A stretch of DNA of 60,000 nt from Gnetum montanum (Eukaryota; Streptophyta; Gnetopsida; Gnetales; Gnetaceae), in assembly GCA_015680685.1 (NCBI GenBank), contig MNCI01010754.1, positions 64,001-124,000 on the forward strand. Reading direction: 5' to 3'. Numbering within the stretch: position 1 is the stretch's first letter; the number at the start of each line of letters is the position of its first letter. Shown here piece after piece: positions 48,418-59,890 of the stretch. A program made the position numbers and the translations under genes. The notes beneath the pieces were generated by a model. That model was not told the DNA's origin. It did not search any database and was given only the letters and a program-made list of their open reading frames with translations.

Positions 48418-49242
48418 TGATGGGATGTGATATCATGTATGCAATATCGCATGGGTCGCGATATTGTGTACGCAATATTGCATCCGTTGTGATATCGCAG
48501 TGTGCTTTCAAATCTATAAATAAGATGTGGCTCTCCCTTGTTTCTCAATCTAGGCCTAGACCGTAGTGAAACTCTAGTAGTTTTACCTCTCTAGAGATAG
48601 AATAATTTCCATGTGCCTATAGTAGGAGCTCCAAAGTGAACGGATCTTTGTTTGAGCTTATATTGTACCTGAACACAAGTTTGTGTATGGAAATAAAGAC
48701 GAATTTCTTGGATAAACCTTGCAGTGCATGGAATAGGCTAATTAGGATTTTACTTATTATTATTTATTGTTTATCATTTAAATTCTTTATTAGTAATTAA
48801 ATATCTCTCAACCCTTCTCTCCTACTTAAGTGCATTCAGTACGATCACTTCAAGCATGTGCATTACGCTTGGTGATCCTAGCAATGACTAGAGTTTGGTA
48901 ACCAAGGTTGCATCAGTTCAGGGTGTGAACAGTAAGTGGGAATGGATACTGATGCTAGGTTAATTAATGCTTAGTTAGTTAGTTAAAGTTAGTTAATTAG
49001 TCTCTTCACCCTTCACCTTATCAGCATAGGAGATAAAATAGAAAAGATATAAAAATCATATACCTTAGACTTACTTAACCATACAACCATGAAAAATACA
49101 AGTAAGTCTATGAAGACAACGAATGATTAACCTTAAGTGTTCAATAAGGCATGTAGGCACTTACTTTTTGGAGTTCGACCGGATCACGTGTGTAACGCTC
49201 GTATTCATATGGTTGAGTGTAGGGGTACCTTGCCACTCATCA
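48418..49242 (+). repeat. E1 3' LTR
   Basis: 825 bases, TGATGGGATG to CTCATCA; start fixed by comparison with the E5 3' LTR. TATA box CTATAAATAA at 48514-48523. U3 has a perfect inverted repeat CAATATCGC/GCGATATTG at 48442-48466. Confidence 0.85.
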
Positions 49243-50708
49243 ATGTCAAAAACTTTTCTCTAAAAAATGGCATGTTTTTGGTCCCCATAACTAAGAGCTT
49301 ATCTCCAAGGGCTATAGGGTCAAAGAATGAAGTGATTTAGACAAATGGTTAGGAAGTTATGGGCTCTTGAAGGTTGTGAGCTTTGAAAACCAGAAAAACT
49401 CTTTGAGCATTTCAGAGCAAATGTGAAAATTTCAAAGGGGATCACATATATATATAGGATTTTTGTGTTGCATTTATGGGGCCACATATATGCATGGGAT
49501 CTATGGATGGGGCCCCATTTAAAGGGTCTGTAAATGAAATTTTCAAATTCAAATTTGAATATTTCAAAAAATAGAAGGAATTTTTGAATGAATTTGGGAT
49601 CTATGGAGTCCCAGAAAAGCCAAGAATACGCTCAAATCATTGAAGAGTGACTCTAAAAGCTTAAAAATTCAAAAATTTGATGGAGAATGTGTGAATTGAA
49701 GAAAATACTTAAAGAATCACATAGTAAAATGCAAAAGATGGATGCACAAAAGATTTTGATTGTAATAATGCCTAAGGATAAGATGCTTAATGAACCTAAC
49801 AAAGATATGTGCAAGTGGATCCTCCCCATAGTAAGAACATACCGTGTTTACCCTTACATAACCTCAACCCAAGGAGTTTGTGGGCTTCATAGGTGATTAA
49901 TGATTTATGAAAGTTAAGGACCAAAACCTAGAAAATTCTACCAAAGAATTCAAGTACATCAAACAAAGACATTGAACAAGAACATGGACACCAGTAGTGA
50001 GGTGACTTATGGGTAGCATGGATGGATGATAGAGAAGGTGGAATGGAGTTCTGAATTGAGGTCATAAGAAGTCCCTTATGGATTTGTGTTTAAATGATGT
50101 AAGAAGATTCATCCTTAGTCCAAACCAAAACCAATTTCTTTTAGTGACTTCGCATTACCACTCTAAGACCGATGCATCCCCTTGAGACACAAGAGTGCTT
50201 CCACAAAACAACCATCATTCTTTAAAGATAAGAAAAGAGAAGAAAGAAGTGAGAGAAGGCTTTAGTTAGAGGGGACCTTTGGGCATGGGTAACATGTCTT
50301 TCTATTCCAATAACTAGTGCTTTTAGCTTGTTTATTTGTCCAAGGGGTGTGCTTTGAATTCCCACCATTTTTATATTATTATTTTTTCTTTGTTTCTTTT
50401 CTTCTTCTCTCTCTTACATTTTTTGGATGGGAAACACACCATGGAAAGACTTATTTAATTTCTTGTTTATGATTGACATAGAATAGTAAGAAATCCATGA
50501 AAACACTCATGCACCCAAGTAAGTAGAAGAGTACAAAGAGTATTGAGTCTCCTTGAAGTCACATCCTATACAAACCTTTGAATCCTTCCTAATTTTGGAA
50601 ACCAAGAAGGTCATAAATTTATTAAAGGTTTATTTAATGAAATGGACCTCATATTCCTAGAATAAGAAAAACCATATATTTTTATGGATGGGTGGATGTT
50701 GTGGACTT
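49243..50708 (-). other. E5 3' region, distal part
   Basis: Non-coding. Minus-strand sequence at 49790-50720 aligns to 46820-47700 of E1 (shared TGTGACTTCAAGG, AAAGCACACCCCTT, CTAAAAGCA). Bases 49243-49600 have no counterpart in E1 and nothing recognisable. Target duplication of S1 at 50709-50713. Confidence 0.65.
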
Positions 50709-51098
50709 ATTTCTGTTGGCAAGCGTTTGGGACGCGACTCCCAACGAGTGTCCTCGAATAGGATTTAGGTGCCTACTGGTCTCTGGAAACACCAAGGCCC
50801 AGATACCTCCAAATAAACTCAGTAGTTAATGTGAGTATGTGTGTGTGCTGTTGCGGCATTTGGTTGTGAGAAATTTAACAATTGTGTTGCGTGTAAACTA
50901 CAAATGACTTACTTTAAGGAGATTCAGCCAACTTTGGCCAGTACTGTGAGTTGTTGAAAATTTCCTATTTTGTTCAACTGCCTAGTCTATGTGGTCCTTA
51001 TAATACCTACTTGTAACAAATAAAATTTTGCAAAAACATTTGAGCACAACTCCACAAATCTACTCCTAATTTTCCCCAAAGAAAGAGATAGTTCCACA

Positions 51099-51588
51099 NN
51101 NNNNNNNNNNNNNNNNNNNNNNNNNNNNNNNNNNNNNNNNNNNNNNNNNNNNNNNNNNNNNNNNNNNNNNNNNNNNNNNNNNNNNNNNNNNNNNNNNNNN
51201 NNNNNNNNNNNNNNNNNNNNNNNNNNNNNNNNNNNNNNNNNNNNNNNNNNNNNNNNNNNNNNNNNNNNNNNNNNNNNNNNNNNNNNNNNNNNNNNNNNNN
51301 NNNNNNNNNNNNNNNNNNNNNNNNNNNNNNNNNNNNNNNNNNNNNNNNNNNNNNNNNNNNNNNNNNNNNNNNNNNNNNNNNNNNNNNNNNNNNNNNNNNN
51401 NNNNNNNNNNNNNNNNNNNNNNNNNNNNNNNNNNNNNNNNNNNNNNNNNNNNNNNNNNNNNNNNNNNNNNNNNNNNNNNNNNNNNNNNNNNNNNNNNNNN
51501 NNNNNNNNNNNNNNNNNNNNNNNNNNNNNNNNNNNNNNNNNNNNNNNNNNNNNNNNNNNNNNNNNNNNNNNNNNNNNNNNNNNNNNNN
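51099..51588. other. Assembly gap, 490 N
   Basis: Run of N inside S1. Apparent open frames crossing it are meaningless. Confidence 0.99.
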
Positions 51589-52159
51589 ACACTTTCTTCT
51601 TTATAAAATGCTCTTCTCAAGACCCCAAGTGTGTCTCCAAGTGAGAGCCCAAGTGCTAACTAGTAGCCTTCCAAAGTGTAATGTATGAGACCTCCCAAAA
51701 GTCCCAATCAAAAATGAGATTCCCCCCTCTTTTCTCTCCTTGAAGCCCTTTTATAGGGTTCAAAGGTAGGTAGGGAAGTTACAATTTCAAAAAAAATCTC
51801 AAAATATCTCACCTAACTTTTCTCCCAAGTAACTTGACTAACCAATTAGAAGATTACTTGCCCAACAAGCTAGGAGAAAGTTATGTAGTTAGGGAGTTAG
51901 GAAGTTATGCATAAAATTAGGAGAATTTTATGCTAACATTAATGTAATGTGACATTAAATGTAATGGGATAATCAATATTGCAAAAAAAATTTTATGGGT
52001 AGTAAGTTATATGTTCTAAAATAATTTTTCATGACTTGGGATAATTGAAGGCAAGTTTTTAAATCAAGGCTTCATACAATGGGTACTTCATATGATGGAT
52101 ATATATATATATTGTTGGTTAATTTATACTCCATCTTAACCATATACTTTGAGCAGCAG

Positions 52160-53110
52160 AAGTAATCAAATAATTCTTGGTGAAAGTGGCAAAGTTACGT
52201 CCTTAAAAACGATTCTTCTTGTCTTCCCTGTAAATCACGTAGAGGCTTAATCACAGTTCCAGGACAACGGTCTTTCTCTCATTTCTGCACAAAACCTATA
52301 AGAACCAACACAAGTTTAAATCAAGATTCAAAATGCAGCATCATCCCAAACCATAGATTCGAACTGCCACCGCACAATAAGGCCCTGCAAAACCGTAACT
52401 GACGATCACCGCGGGAGAAGGCTTTGCAACTGCATCTAGCTCTGCCGTCGTGTGCTGGAGAAGAAGGGTTTTCTTGAAGAATGACACATTGAGCATACTG
52501 TCCCAAACAGAGGGTTTTGATTGCCAGATATTTTTTTGTTTTGCCCCCAAAATTGGTTTAGGGCTTCCTGCATTTCTTGTTTTTGTTTGTCTCCACCATT
52601 GTCATTGATTACAGGACCAGGGATGAATGTGTTGTGAATCTGCAGCTGCTAAAACTACAGGAACCTTTAGAGCCATTGCTGCCCATGGAACTGAAACTGC
52701 TACGGCCTTCAACAAAAATAGAATCAGGGCCCGAACAAAACGAGACGTCTTTCTCCGTGTATTGTATACAGAGGGCTTCGATTTTTTCTTTGTTGTTTAA
52801 TCCCTACGTTCTGCCCTCAATTGGCCTCAGTTCTGTCCGATTTTCTCCACGCGATTGCTGCCTGAAACCCCTGTTAAAATGGCTCATCGATGCAAGAAGG
52901 ACCTCCCACGCGCTTCACGAACTTAGGTTTGGCATCTAACGAGTCAGCAACATAGCTTCGACTGGTACGTGGACGCAGTCTAGAACCAGCAAGCCAAAGG
53001 AAACACCCTAATACCGCGGCATTCAGCTCCGTTTTTTTTTCTAATTTCATTTTTCCCAGCAGCGTTAACAATGGGTCTTGAGTCATACGTGAATTTGGGT
53101 TTTCTGCAAT
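52160..53110. other. GC- and CpG-richer segment inside S1
   Basis: Unlike the surrounding DNA it keeps many CG dinucleotides (for example in GACGATCACCGCGGG near 52402 and GCCGTCGTG near 52444). Both strands carry short open frames with ordinary amino-acid mixture, but none matches a family I know. It could be captured host-gene DNA or a CpG-rich LTR promoter. Confidence 0.45.
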
Positions 53111-53448
53111 ATAGAAACCTTTACACCCTTTGATAATTACGAATTCAAAACCAGTTGGACTCTTTAGCCGATTTTTGATAATCCACTACCCACGGTGTTG
53201 TTTATTTTTCCAATATTAATCAAGTAGTATGCTTTCTTGTGGTAAATAATCCTTCTCTCTTTTATTCCAACCTTCACTCAAGAAAATATCTTGGTACTTT
53301 AATTTACTTTCCAAGAAGGCTTAAATCATCAACATTATTTACCAAGCTTTCTTCTCCAAGAATATTATTTACAACCAGGGATTTTGCTCATATTTAGAAC
53401 AAAATATTCCAACTACTCCATGTAATGGCCAAATGTGCCAACAATTTC

Positions 53449-53838
53449 CTATTCCATGAAAAAAAAACCATGCCTTAGTCATTAGTACAAAAATTAAAAA
53501 ATAGAAACAATACATTAGCAAATAAAAACATTAAGTACTAACCACCATTAGCAATAGTTACAACACCACTATGTTTTGTTACCACAAAGTACATTTATTG
53601 ATAGAAATTAGAAAATCACATTAAAATAAAGTAAAATATATAAGAAAGTGTAAATATTCAAGAAAAATTTAAATGTACCAACAATGGTGTAAAACAAACA
53701 AAAATAATTAGTGTAAAATAGGAAAAAGTTTTAAAAATAAAAAAGGTGTAAAATAAACAATTTTTAACAACAAAAATGTGTAAAAAAAAAAAAGAAAAAC
53801 TAAGGAGCTACGTATATGATTAGCATAGATGGCCATCT
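53449..53838 (-). other. E5 3' region, proximal part
   Basis: A/T-rich, with repeated GTGTAAAATA-like words on the plus strand matching the TTTTACACATTTTTG run of E1. Confidence 0.6.
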
Positions 53839-53850
53839 CCCCCATGATTG
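53839..53850 (-). promoter_or_regulatory. E5 copy of the ATCATGGGGG purine motif
   Basis: Minus strand CAATCATGGGGG, followed by AGATGGCCA as in E1 at 46486. Lies just after integrase and far from the LTR, so it is an internal PPT-like motif. Confidence 0.6.
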
Positions 53851-53929
53851 AGTTGGAAGGAGAAGATTCAAAAAATTAAGCATGGTTGTTCATCCATTGA
53901 GGTATTTGTTACATTAGCTTACTTGGGCT

Positions 53930-55010
53930 CATGGAAAGGCTTTACTTGTTGGATGTTAACCAACTACTTTTTATTTAGGCTCTTATGTTTGTAGATCAAC
54001 ATGGCCCCATAAGTAAAGGTTTCATAAATGATGTAAGGCCCTTTCCACAATGTTTGGAACTTAATTCATTGAAATAAGTGTATGAGGTTCCAGTAGAGAA
54101 CCTTATCTCTTGGTTGAAATTTCTCTTTTTTTATTTCCTTGTGCACTTCATTTAAGTATAGGGCTAACAATTGATTTTTATCTAGCACATTCAAGTTGAT
54201 TAATCTTTCTTTTTATGCTAGGATAAAGTCAAGGTCCAAGTCACTGGCTATTAAAAGTGTATGGAGCTCAGATTAGATAGGTATAGTTGGTAATTTTCTG
54301 TACACTAGAGGAGAGTAGCTTATAGAAAGTTTTCATGTTGATTGGTATGTCCATAGGGCATCATTTAATTTTGTGCTCTATTCTCTCCTATATTTACTAA
54401 TAGTTCTCATTTGGATCTTTTTGATCTTCCTATTGGTAACTTCTACTTGACTGTTCGCTTGGGGTTGGTAGGGTGTTGTCAATTTATGTTTGACCCCTAA
54501 GTGTTGCATAAGCTTGTGAAAAGTAACACTTATAAAATGGGTTTTGTTATTAGAAATTAGTGCACATGGCAAACCAAACCTATTCACAACACTTTTTTGT
54601 ACAAAGTACATAGTAGTGGATGATGTATAGTCAATGATGACTGCTGCTTTTACCCATTTTGTATAGTAATCAATGATGATGATTATATATGTCTTTCTAT
54701 TTGATGTGGGTGTGATGGGACCCATGAAGTCGATGCCCCATATGTTGAAGGGTTCCAGTGGTTGAATCCACTATTGAGGGCCCTCCATGCATGTGTTTAT
54801 TCCATTATCTCATTAAGAATGTTTGTAGGATTGGAAAAATTGGTGGACATCCCTAAAGATTGTGGGCCAATAGTATCCTACCATCAAGATTTTTATGGCT
54901 ATGTGTCTCCTAGCATAGTGACCCCCACAAGGACCCTTATGAACATCCTAGATAATGCATAGTTAATTAGTATTAGGTACATACCAATGAACTAGGCCAC
55001 CAATGCACAC
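53930..55010 (-). pseudogene. pol: E5 integrase
   Basis: Decayed HHCC region at about 54840-54960 (GGHYARRHIAIKIL, GYYWPT; Cys pair unclear). Core at 54378-54770: WGIDFMGPI, IIIDYYTKWVKA with the first Asp kept, ALISNNKTHF with the second Asp replaced by Asn (about 54553), QVEVTNRKIKK with Glu kept. The C-terminal module includes ALYLNEVHKE and LWKGPYIIYETFTYGAM, a GPY/F-type block. A 115-codon stretch of the core (54725-54378) has no stop. The catalytic Asn is a GAT-to-AAT change. Confidence 0.87.
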
Positions 55011-55319
55011 CTTATAATGGTGCCCATTGATTTCCATGAAGTATTTGGCCTAATGAAGAAACTATTGTTTCTTCTTGTAGTCCAAATCTTGTGGTATTTC
55101 TTGAGTGAGAAGATAAGTAAGGATTTCATCATACCATTTGGATTCTTTGGGCATCTATTCATTAATTACACTAAAAAATAGGAGTTCACCTAGGAATTGA
55201 TTAGATAGGGGGCTCTCCTCCTCTTTGTCATCCCATCATAACCAAGAGATATGGTCAATGATCACATTCTTAGTCCCCTTTTGATCTACCATCATGAGAT
55301 CGAACTTTTGTAAGATCAC

Positions 55320-55700
55320 AAGCCACTATATGAAATGGGGGCTCACCATTGGCTTGTTCATTAGGAAGTAGATGACAATGTGGTTAGTGTGTATAAATAC
55401 TTTATATTTAAGCACATAGTATTTGAACTTTTTTGGAGCATAAACCATTGCCATCATTTCTTTCTCTATGGTGGTGTAATTGAGTTTTGCACCCACAATG
55501 CTTTGACTTGCACAATGGATGTAATATGAATGTTTCCTTTGATCCAACTATGTAAACACGTATTTCAAGGCATAATTTGATGCATCTATCATGACATGAA
55601 ACCATTTGGATCAATTATGTGCTTGTATAATTTGATTCTCTATGAGCTTCTACTTGAGGCTCTAGAATAGTTTTTCACATTCCTTGGTCTAGATGAATGG
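55320..55700 (-). pseudogene. pol: E5 RNase H
   Basis: Blocks on the minus strand: VMIDASNYALKYV, QSIVGAKLNYTTIEKEMMAMVYA, KYKVFIHTNHIVIYFLMN. First Asp and Glu present; the third acidic site of the Ty3-type enzyme (TDH) reads TNH, a GAC-to-AAC change. It passes straight to integrase with no second RNase H, unlike E2. Confidence 0.85.
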
Positions 55701-56760
55701 AACATCTTGTTTTATTAGCTTAACTAATAGTTTTGTGATCTTAGAGAAATTCTCTATGAATCGTCAGTAGTAGCCAAGGTGTCTAAGGAATGACCAAACA
55801 TCTTTAAAGGTTTCTGATTGGCAAGTTACTCCTTGTATGACCCTTATATTTTTAGGGTTCATCTCAATCCCTATCTAAGAAATTCTATGTCCTAGTACAA
55901 TGCCCTCTTGGATCATCAGATGGCTCTTTTGCCAATTGAACTGATGATTCATCCCCACACACCTTTTAAGTACTTACTCAAGGAAGTCCAAGGCTTGCTC
56001 AAGTGTGGTGCCATAAGTGGAGAATTCATCCATGAATACTTTCATCTAGCAACTAATTTTTTGCTAAAAATGGTTAGGATCAAGCATTGGAATGTTGCAG
56101 GAGCATTTTGCAAACCAAAAGGCATCTTTTTATATGCAAAAGTTCCACAGGAACTCATGAATGTTGTTTTGGCCTAATCCTCAAATGTGATCTAGATTTG
56201 GTTATAGCCACTATAATCATCTAGAAAACTATAATAGCAATGCCTAGATATAGTGTCTAACACTTGATCCACAAATGGAAATGGAAAGTAATTTTTGAAT
56301 GTTGCCATATTTAATAGCTAGAAGTCAATGCAGACTTGCCACCTATGATCTTTCTTTGGCACAAGACTAACAAACTCACTATCCATAATGGGATAGATAA
56401 AAACTACCTTGAGGAGTTTTTTGATTTCCTCTTTGATGATCTACTTGAATTTGGTATTCAATTGTCACTGTAGTTGCCTCTTTGGTTTCATAGCTAGATC
56501 AATGTAGATATGATGTTGGCATATCCTAGGATTGATCCTTGTGAGGTTAGGATATGACCATGTAAAGGCTATTGGCCATTTATTAATCACCTTCAACAAC
56601 ATCTATTTCTATTTAGGAGCAATATTGGCATTGATTATTATCAGCTTGCCATTTGTCAAAAATACATACTCCATGCCGGTAGATAGAGTTTTCAACTCTA
56701 AGGGCTCTTATTTAAAATTTTTAGAGATTTCTAACTCTCCCCAAGGGTATAATCATTTGC
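55701..56760 (-). pseudogene. pol: E5 reverse transcriptase
   Basis: Blocks on the minus strand: FLDDYSGYNQI (about 56195-56230), TFAYKKMPFGLQNAPATFQ (about 56085-56145), and the catalytic box VFMDEFSTYG where Athila elements have VFMDDFSVFG, so the second Asp is Glu (56025-56027). Then VLGHRIS and LRHLGYYRRFIENFSKI. Upstream the N-terminal fingers region is stop-rich. The motif style is Athila, distinct from the YADD of E2. Confidence 0.85.
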
Positions 56761-57059
56761 AGTATTAGAGATTTGGTGATGAACTTGCTCTAGTTTATCC
56801 ATGAGTTTAATATAGGCACATGTTAAACTCTTTACAAGTTCCATGTCAAGTGTGCCACTTCTAAGATTAGCTGTCAGCCACTACCTGTCCTCCTATTTTG
56901 TGGTTTCTATGTACAGGCACCTTTGAACATTAGATTCATTTGCACACTATCTACATGCTTTGATGGATATGCTCTTAACAGACTAGATTTTCTACATATA
57001 GTTGTACCTGGTATCATTGTATGTCATGCATGGAGCTTTCTTCTTCTAGTATTTCCAAA

Positions 57060-57480
57060 TTCATTCTAAAAAATTTTCAATGAGAGATCTCTAATTCCCT
57101 TTTGTACATTAACAATGCTCAACCATGTCCTTCCCATATTAATTGGAAATTATTCCTTGCAGTTATCAACCTTGATTACCAGAAAATTTATTAGATAGGA
57201 CCACCCACAAATAGTGATCACAATGTCCTCCACAAGTCCCAAAGGAATAGTGATTGACTGGTCTACCAATTCTAGATAGATATTACTCTTCTTGAGACGT
57301 GATAGGATTCATGCTTTTTACATTTCATGGGAAATTAAATTGACACTAGAACCTAAATTAAGAAGAGCCTTGCATAGCTCATGTCTAGCAATCTACAAAG
57401 AGATGAGAGGACTTCTAGGGTTAGATCTTTTCTTGGGAAGGTTGCTAGCCTTGATCAAATTAGATATAGCATGGGTTAAC
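57060..57480 (-). pseudogene. pro: E5 aspartic protease
   Basis: Reads LPKKRSNPRSPL, ALLNLGSSVNLIS, VDQSITIPLGLVEDIV, INMGRTWLSIV, collinear with E1 8150-8520 (VENEP... FFDSGTGVNLIS). The catalytic residue is Asn (AAT at 57357-57359); Athila proteases usually have DLGAS or similar, so this is a G-to-A loss of the active Asp. Confidence 0.82.
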
Positions 57481-57599
57481 ATGATAGTGTGGATCTTAGG
57501 AGGAATTTGGTTTAAAGGCTCTTGAAAGGATTTGATGTAGAGGATGATGGAGAGATAGGATAGCCGGTTGCATTAGTCTATGAGGAATTTGAAGGACTA

Positions 57600-59890
57600 T
57601 TGGGTTGGAAGAATGGCTTTTTTAAGGATCTAAGTTTTGAACCATTTAGTTGGAAAGCTAGTTGTAAGTTAATAGCTCTAGTAGCATTATGTTGTTATGG
57701 CTATGATGGAATTGTGCCTTGTATAGATGGAGCAGGAGGTAATTGGGTGGAGGGTGGAGGATCATGTGCCTAAAGGATGAGATGGATCATAGGGATATGG
57801 GGCTTCCCCTCTAGTAGATGGAGCATGGGTTTTATGATAATTTGGAGGGTAGTAGTGATGCTAAAAATAAACGTGACTAGAAGAGTCATGTGGAGACATT
57901 GGTTATTGAACATAGTACCCATATGGATCTGGCTACTTGTAAAGGTATTGCTACCTTGGCGGTAGCATCCCCCATGAGTATGGATGTTGCCACTATTGAT
58001 ATTGCTCATATGGCTATGGTGGAGCTCCACTTGGATAATAAGCTTATTATTGTAGATGAAATTACCTTGGATTTTATTAAGGATAATGTAATCTTATGGG
58101 TACCTTCTTGCCAATCTAGGATTTAGTGTGTACACCCTAGACTCCTACAAGTGCGACATGCTAGGGTAACATCCTTTAGGATGTTCATGTTGGTAGATGT
58201 CACACCCATCATCATCATATGATTCTAATTTCACAACCTGTTCTATTACCATAGCCTTGCCCTTACCACTTTGGTAGGAACGTTCAGCTTCTTTTCATCT
58301 CCTATGGTGATGGTCACTACTATACTCTCTTGATTCTTTTGTGATCTTTAGAGTAGTTTGAAATTTTTCATCCAAGGAATCCTACATTTTATCTACCTTG
58401 GTCAAAACTTTAGACATAGAATTTTGGATTAGAAAGGTCTTTCTATTCACCACCCCATCAAGTGGTGACTCCTCCTCATTGTCATAAAATCGAACCTTTC
58501 TTTTTCTAATGGAACGATCCCTATTATATTCCTTAACACTTTTTCATTTCCTTACTTCTCCTTCTTCTTTTGCTACCTACTCTATCAGCCTTTTGATTTG
58601 ATGGACTCTAAGTTTTGATAGTATTCCGTGGGCATAAACCCCAAGAGTTTCTTTCATTTCTAGTCTAATTCCATCAATGATGTAGTGAAGTTGTTCTTGG
58701 TGAGAATAATCATGGCCAAGGCTTTAATGTATGAGAGAATAGTATCTACCCATGATAGTGTCCAAGGTTTCATGTGTTCCTTTCTTCCATCCTTAGATTT
58801 TCCTTCTTAAATTAGACACTTGGGAGTATGTTTGATATTTATCATTGAATAGCTCTAGCATTGTACCCCACCTATAGATAGATTTCAGCTATAAGGATTG
58901 ATATCAGCTTTCAAATTCCTTGATGAGTGTCCTAGAAAATAGATTTACTTTCTACCAATCATTTTCAATATTTTGTAAGGCACAAACATCATGAAAGGCT
59001 TGAAGATGTGTTTGTGTATTAGAGTTATATCCCCCATCAAATCTAGGGATATTTTTCATGTCAAGTTGCGTAGTCTAACTATCTTTCACATGCCTCGTTG
59101 GAATTTTCACCACCTATGCAATATTCGGCATACTTCGAGTTTCCAACAAAGGCTCATCATCAGCATTATTTTGATGATGCCTATGATTTCCTCTACTACC
59201 CCTTCATTTATGGTGGGCTTGGTGATCATTATTGTCCCACTATTCACCTTCATCATGGTTTTCCTTTCAGTGTTATCTATCAAAACTAGAAGAGGAAGGA
59301 AAAGATGCTGATGAAGAGGGTGAAGAAAAAAGAGGACTGCCACCATCATGGTGTTTACCACCTCATCTATGCTTTTCATGGCCATGTTTATTATGTTTCT
59401 TATCATCCTAATGATTTCTTGAGCCCCTACTCAGACTACCACTTTTTCTTGAACCCAGGTTGTTGATAGTGAACTGCAACTTTAGGTTCAAGATCCCATC
59501 ACTAATATCAAGGGGTGGAGAATCGTCATGCTGAGAATCCCTAGAGGGAGGATCTTTATTGTTGTTTTGGTTTAGTAGCAATAAGGGATTGGTGAATCAT
59601 TTCCCCTTCATAGCCTCATGGTGCTTCTCTTGGTGTCAATCTCTCTTGCATTGTGTTTCAATGGGATGGTAGTCCCAATAGTCTTAGTTATGCATAATTT
59701 ACTCTTCTTGAATATCTTTGATGCCAAACCTCATAAGAGTTTGGAGCAAAATATTGAGCATGGATCATTTGGGACACATTACAATGTTTCCCTCCATATC
59801 TCACCATAATAGTTGTTCATCCTAGTGCAGGATGAAGGTGAAGTCAAGCACATACTCATCTGGATGAGTTAAAAGCAGTTTACCATCATC
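57600..59890 (-). pseudogene. gag: E5 gag
   Basis: Collinear with E1 gag. Blocks on the minus strand: FTFILHQDE, a His/Ser-rich linker (KHNKHGHEKHR, SPLFSSPSSS), the capsid core (NLFSRTLIKEFES, YRWGTMLELFNDKYQT, LETKETLGVYAHG-type sequence, RVHQIKRLIE) at about 58400-59000, then VRFYDNEEESPLD and a Gln/Tyr/Pro-rich tail. About 15 stops and some frame changes in the tail. Frame integrity in the capsid core is better than in E1, which has a frameshift there. Confidence 0.78.

Larger units (their letters stand above)
4590..49242 (+). mobile_element. E1: Athila-like LTR retrotransposon, gag-pro only, interrupted by E2
   Basis: Boundaries are a 5' LTR ending at 5429, a tRNA-Asp-type primer site at 5431, gag and protease to 8635, an interruption by E2 (8636-46197), residual coding at 46203-46460, a 3' region, and a 3' LTR at 48418-49242. 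Gag, protease and 3' region are homologous to E5 on the opposite strand. RT, RNase H and integrase are absent: sequence just after protease, alignable to E5 near 56.9 kb, passes within about 250 bases to the motif that in E5 follows integrase (near 53.85 kb). E1 is therefore an internal deletion derivative. It appears inserted head-to-head into its relative E5. Confidence 0.75.
50714..53443 (-). mobile_element. S1: solo-LTR-like insertion in E5
   Basis: Flanked by ATTTC on both sides (50709-50713, 53444-53448), with ends TGTTGGCA and TGCCAACA, the classic short inverted ends of an LTR. E1 lacks it at the equivalent site, so it is a later insertion. A TATA-like CTATAAAAGGGC on the minus strand near 51755 suggests minus orientation. 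No internal coding region was seen, and 490 bases are unknown. It could be a 2.7-kb solo LTR or a small non-autonomous element. Confidence 0.7.

Noticed and set aside
50987-51620. Two long minus-strand open frames across the gap
   Set aside because: They consist of translated N and carry no information.
52577-52939. 120-codon plus-strand open frame in S1
   Set aside because: No motif recognised, and competing frames exist on the other strand; not called as a gene.
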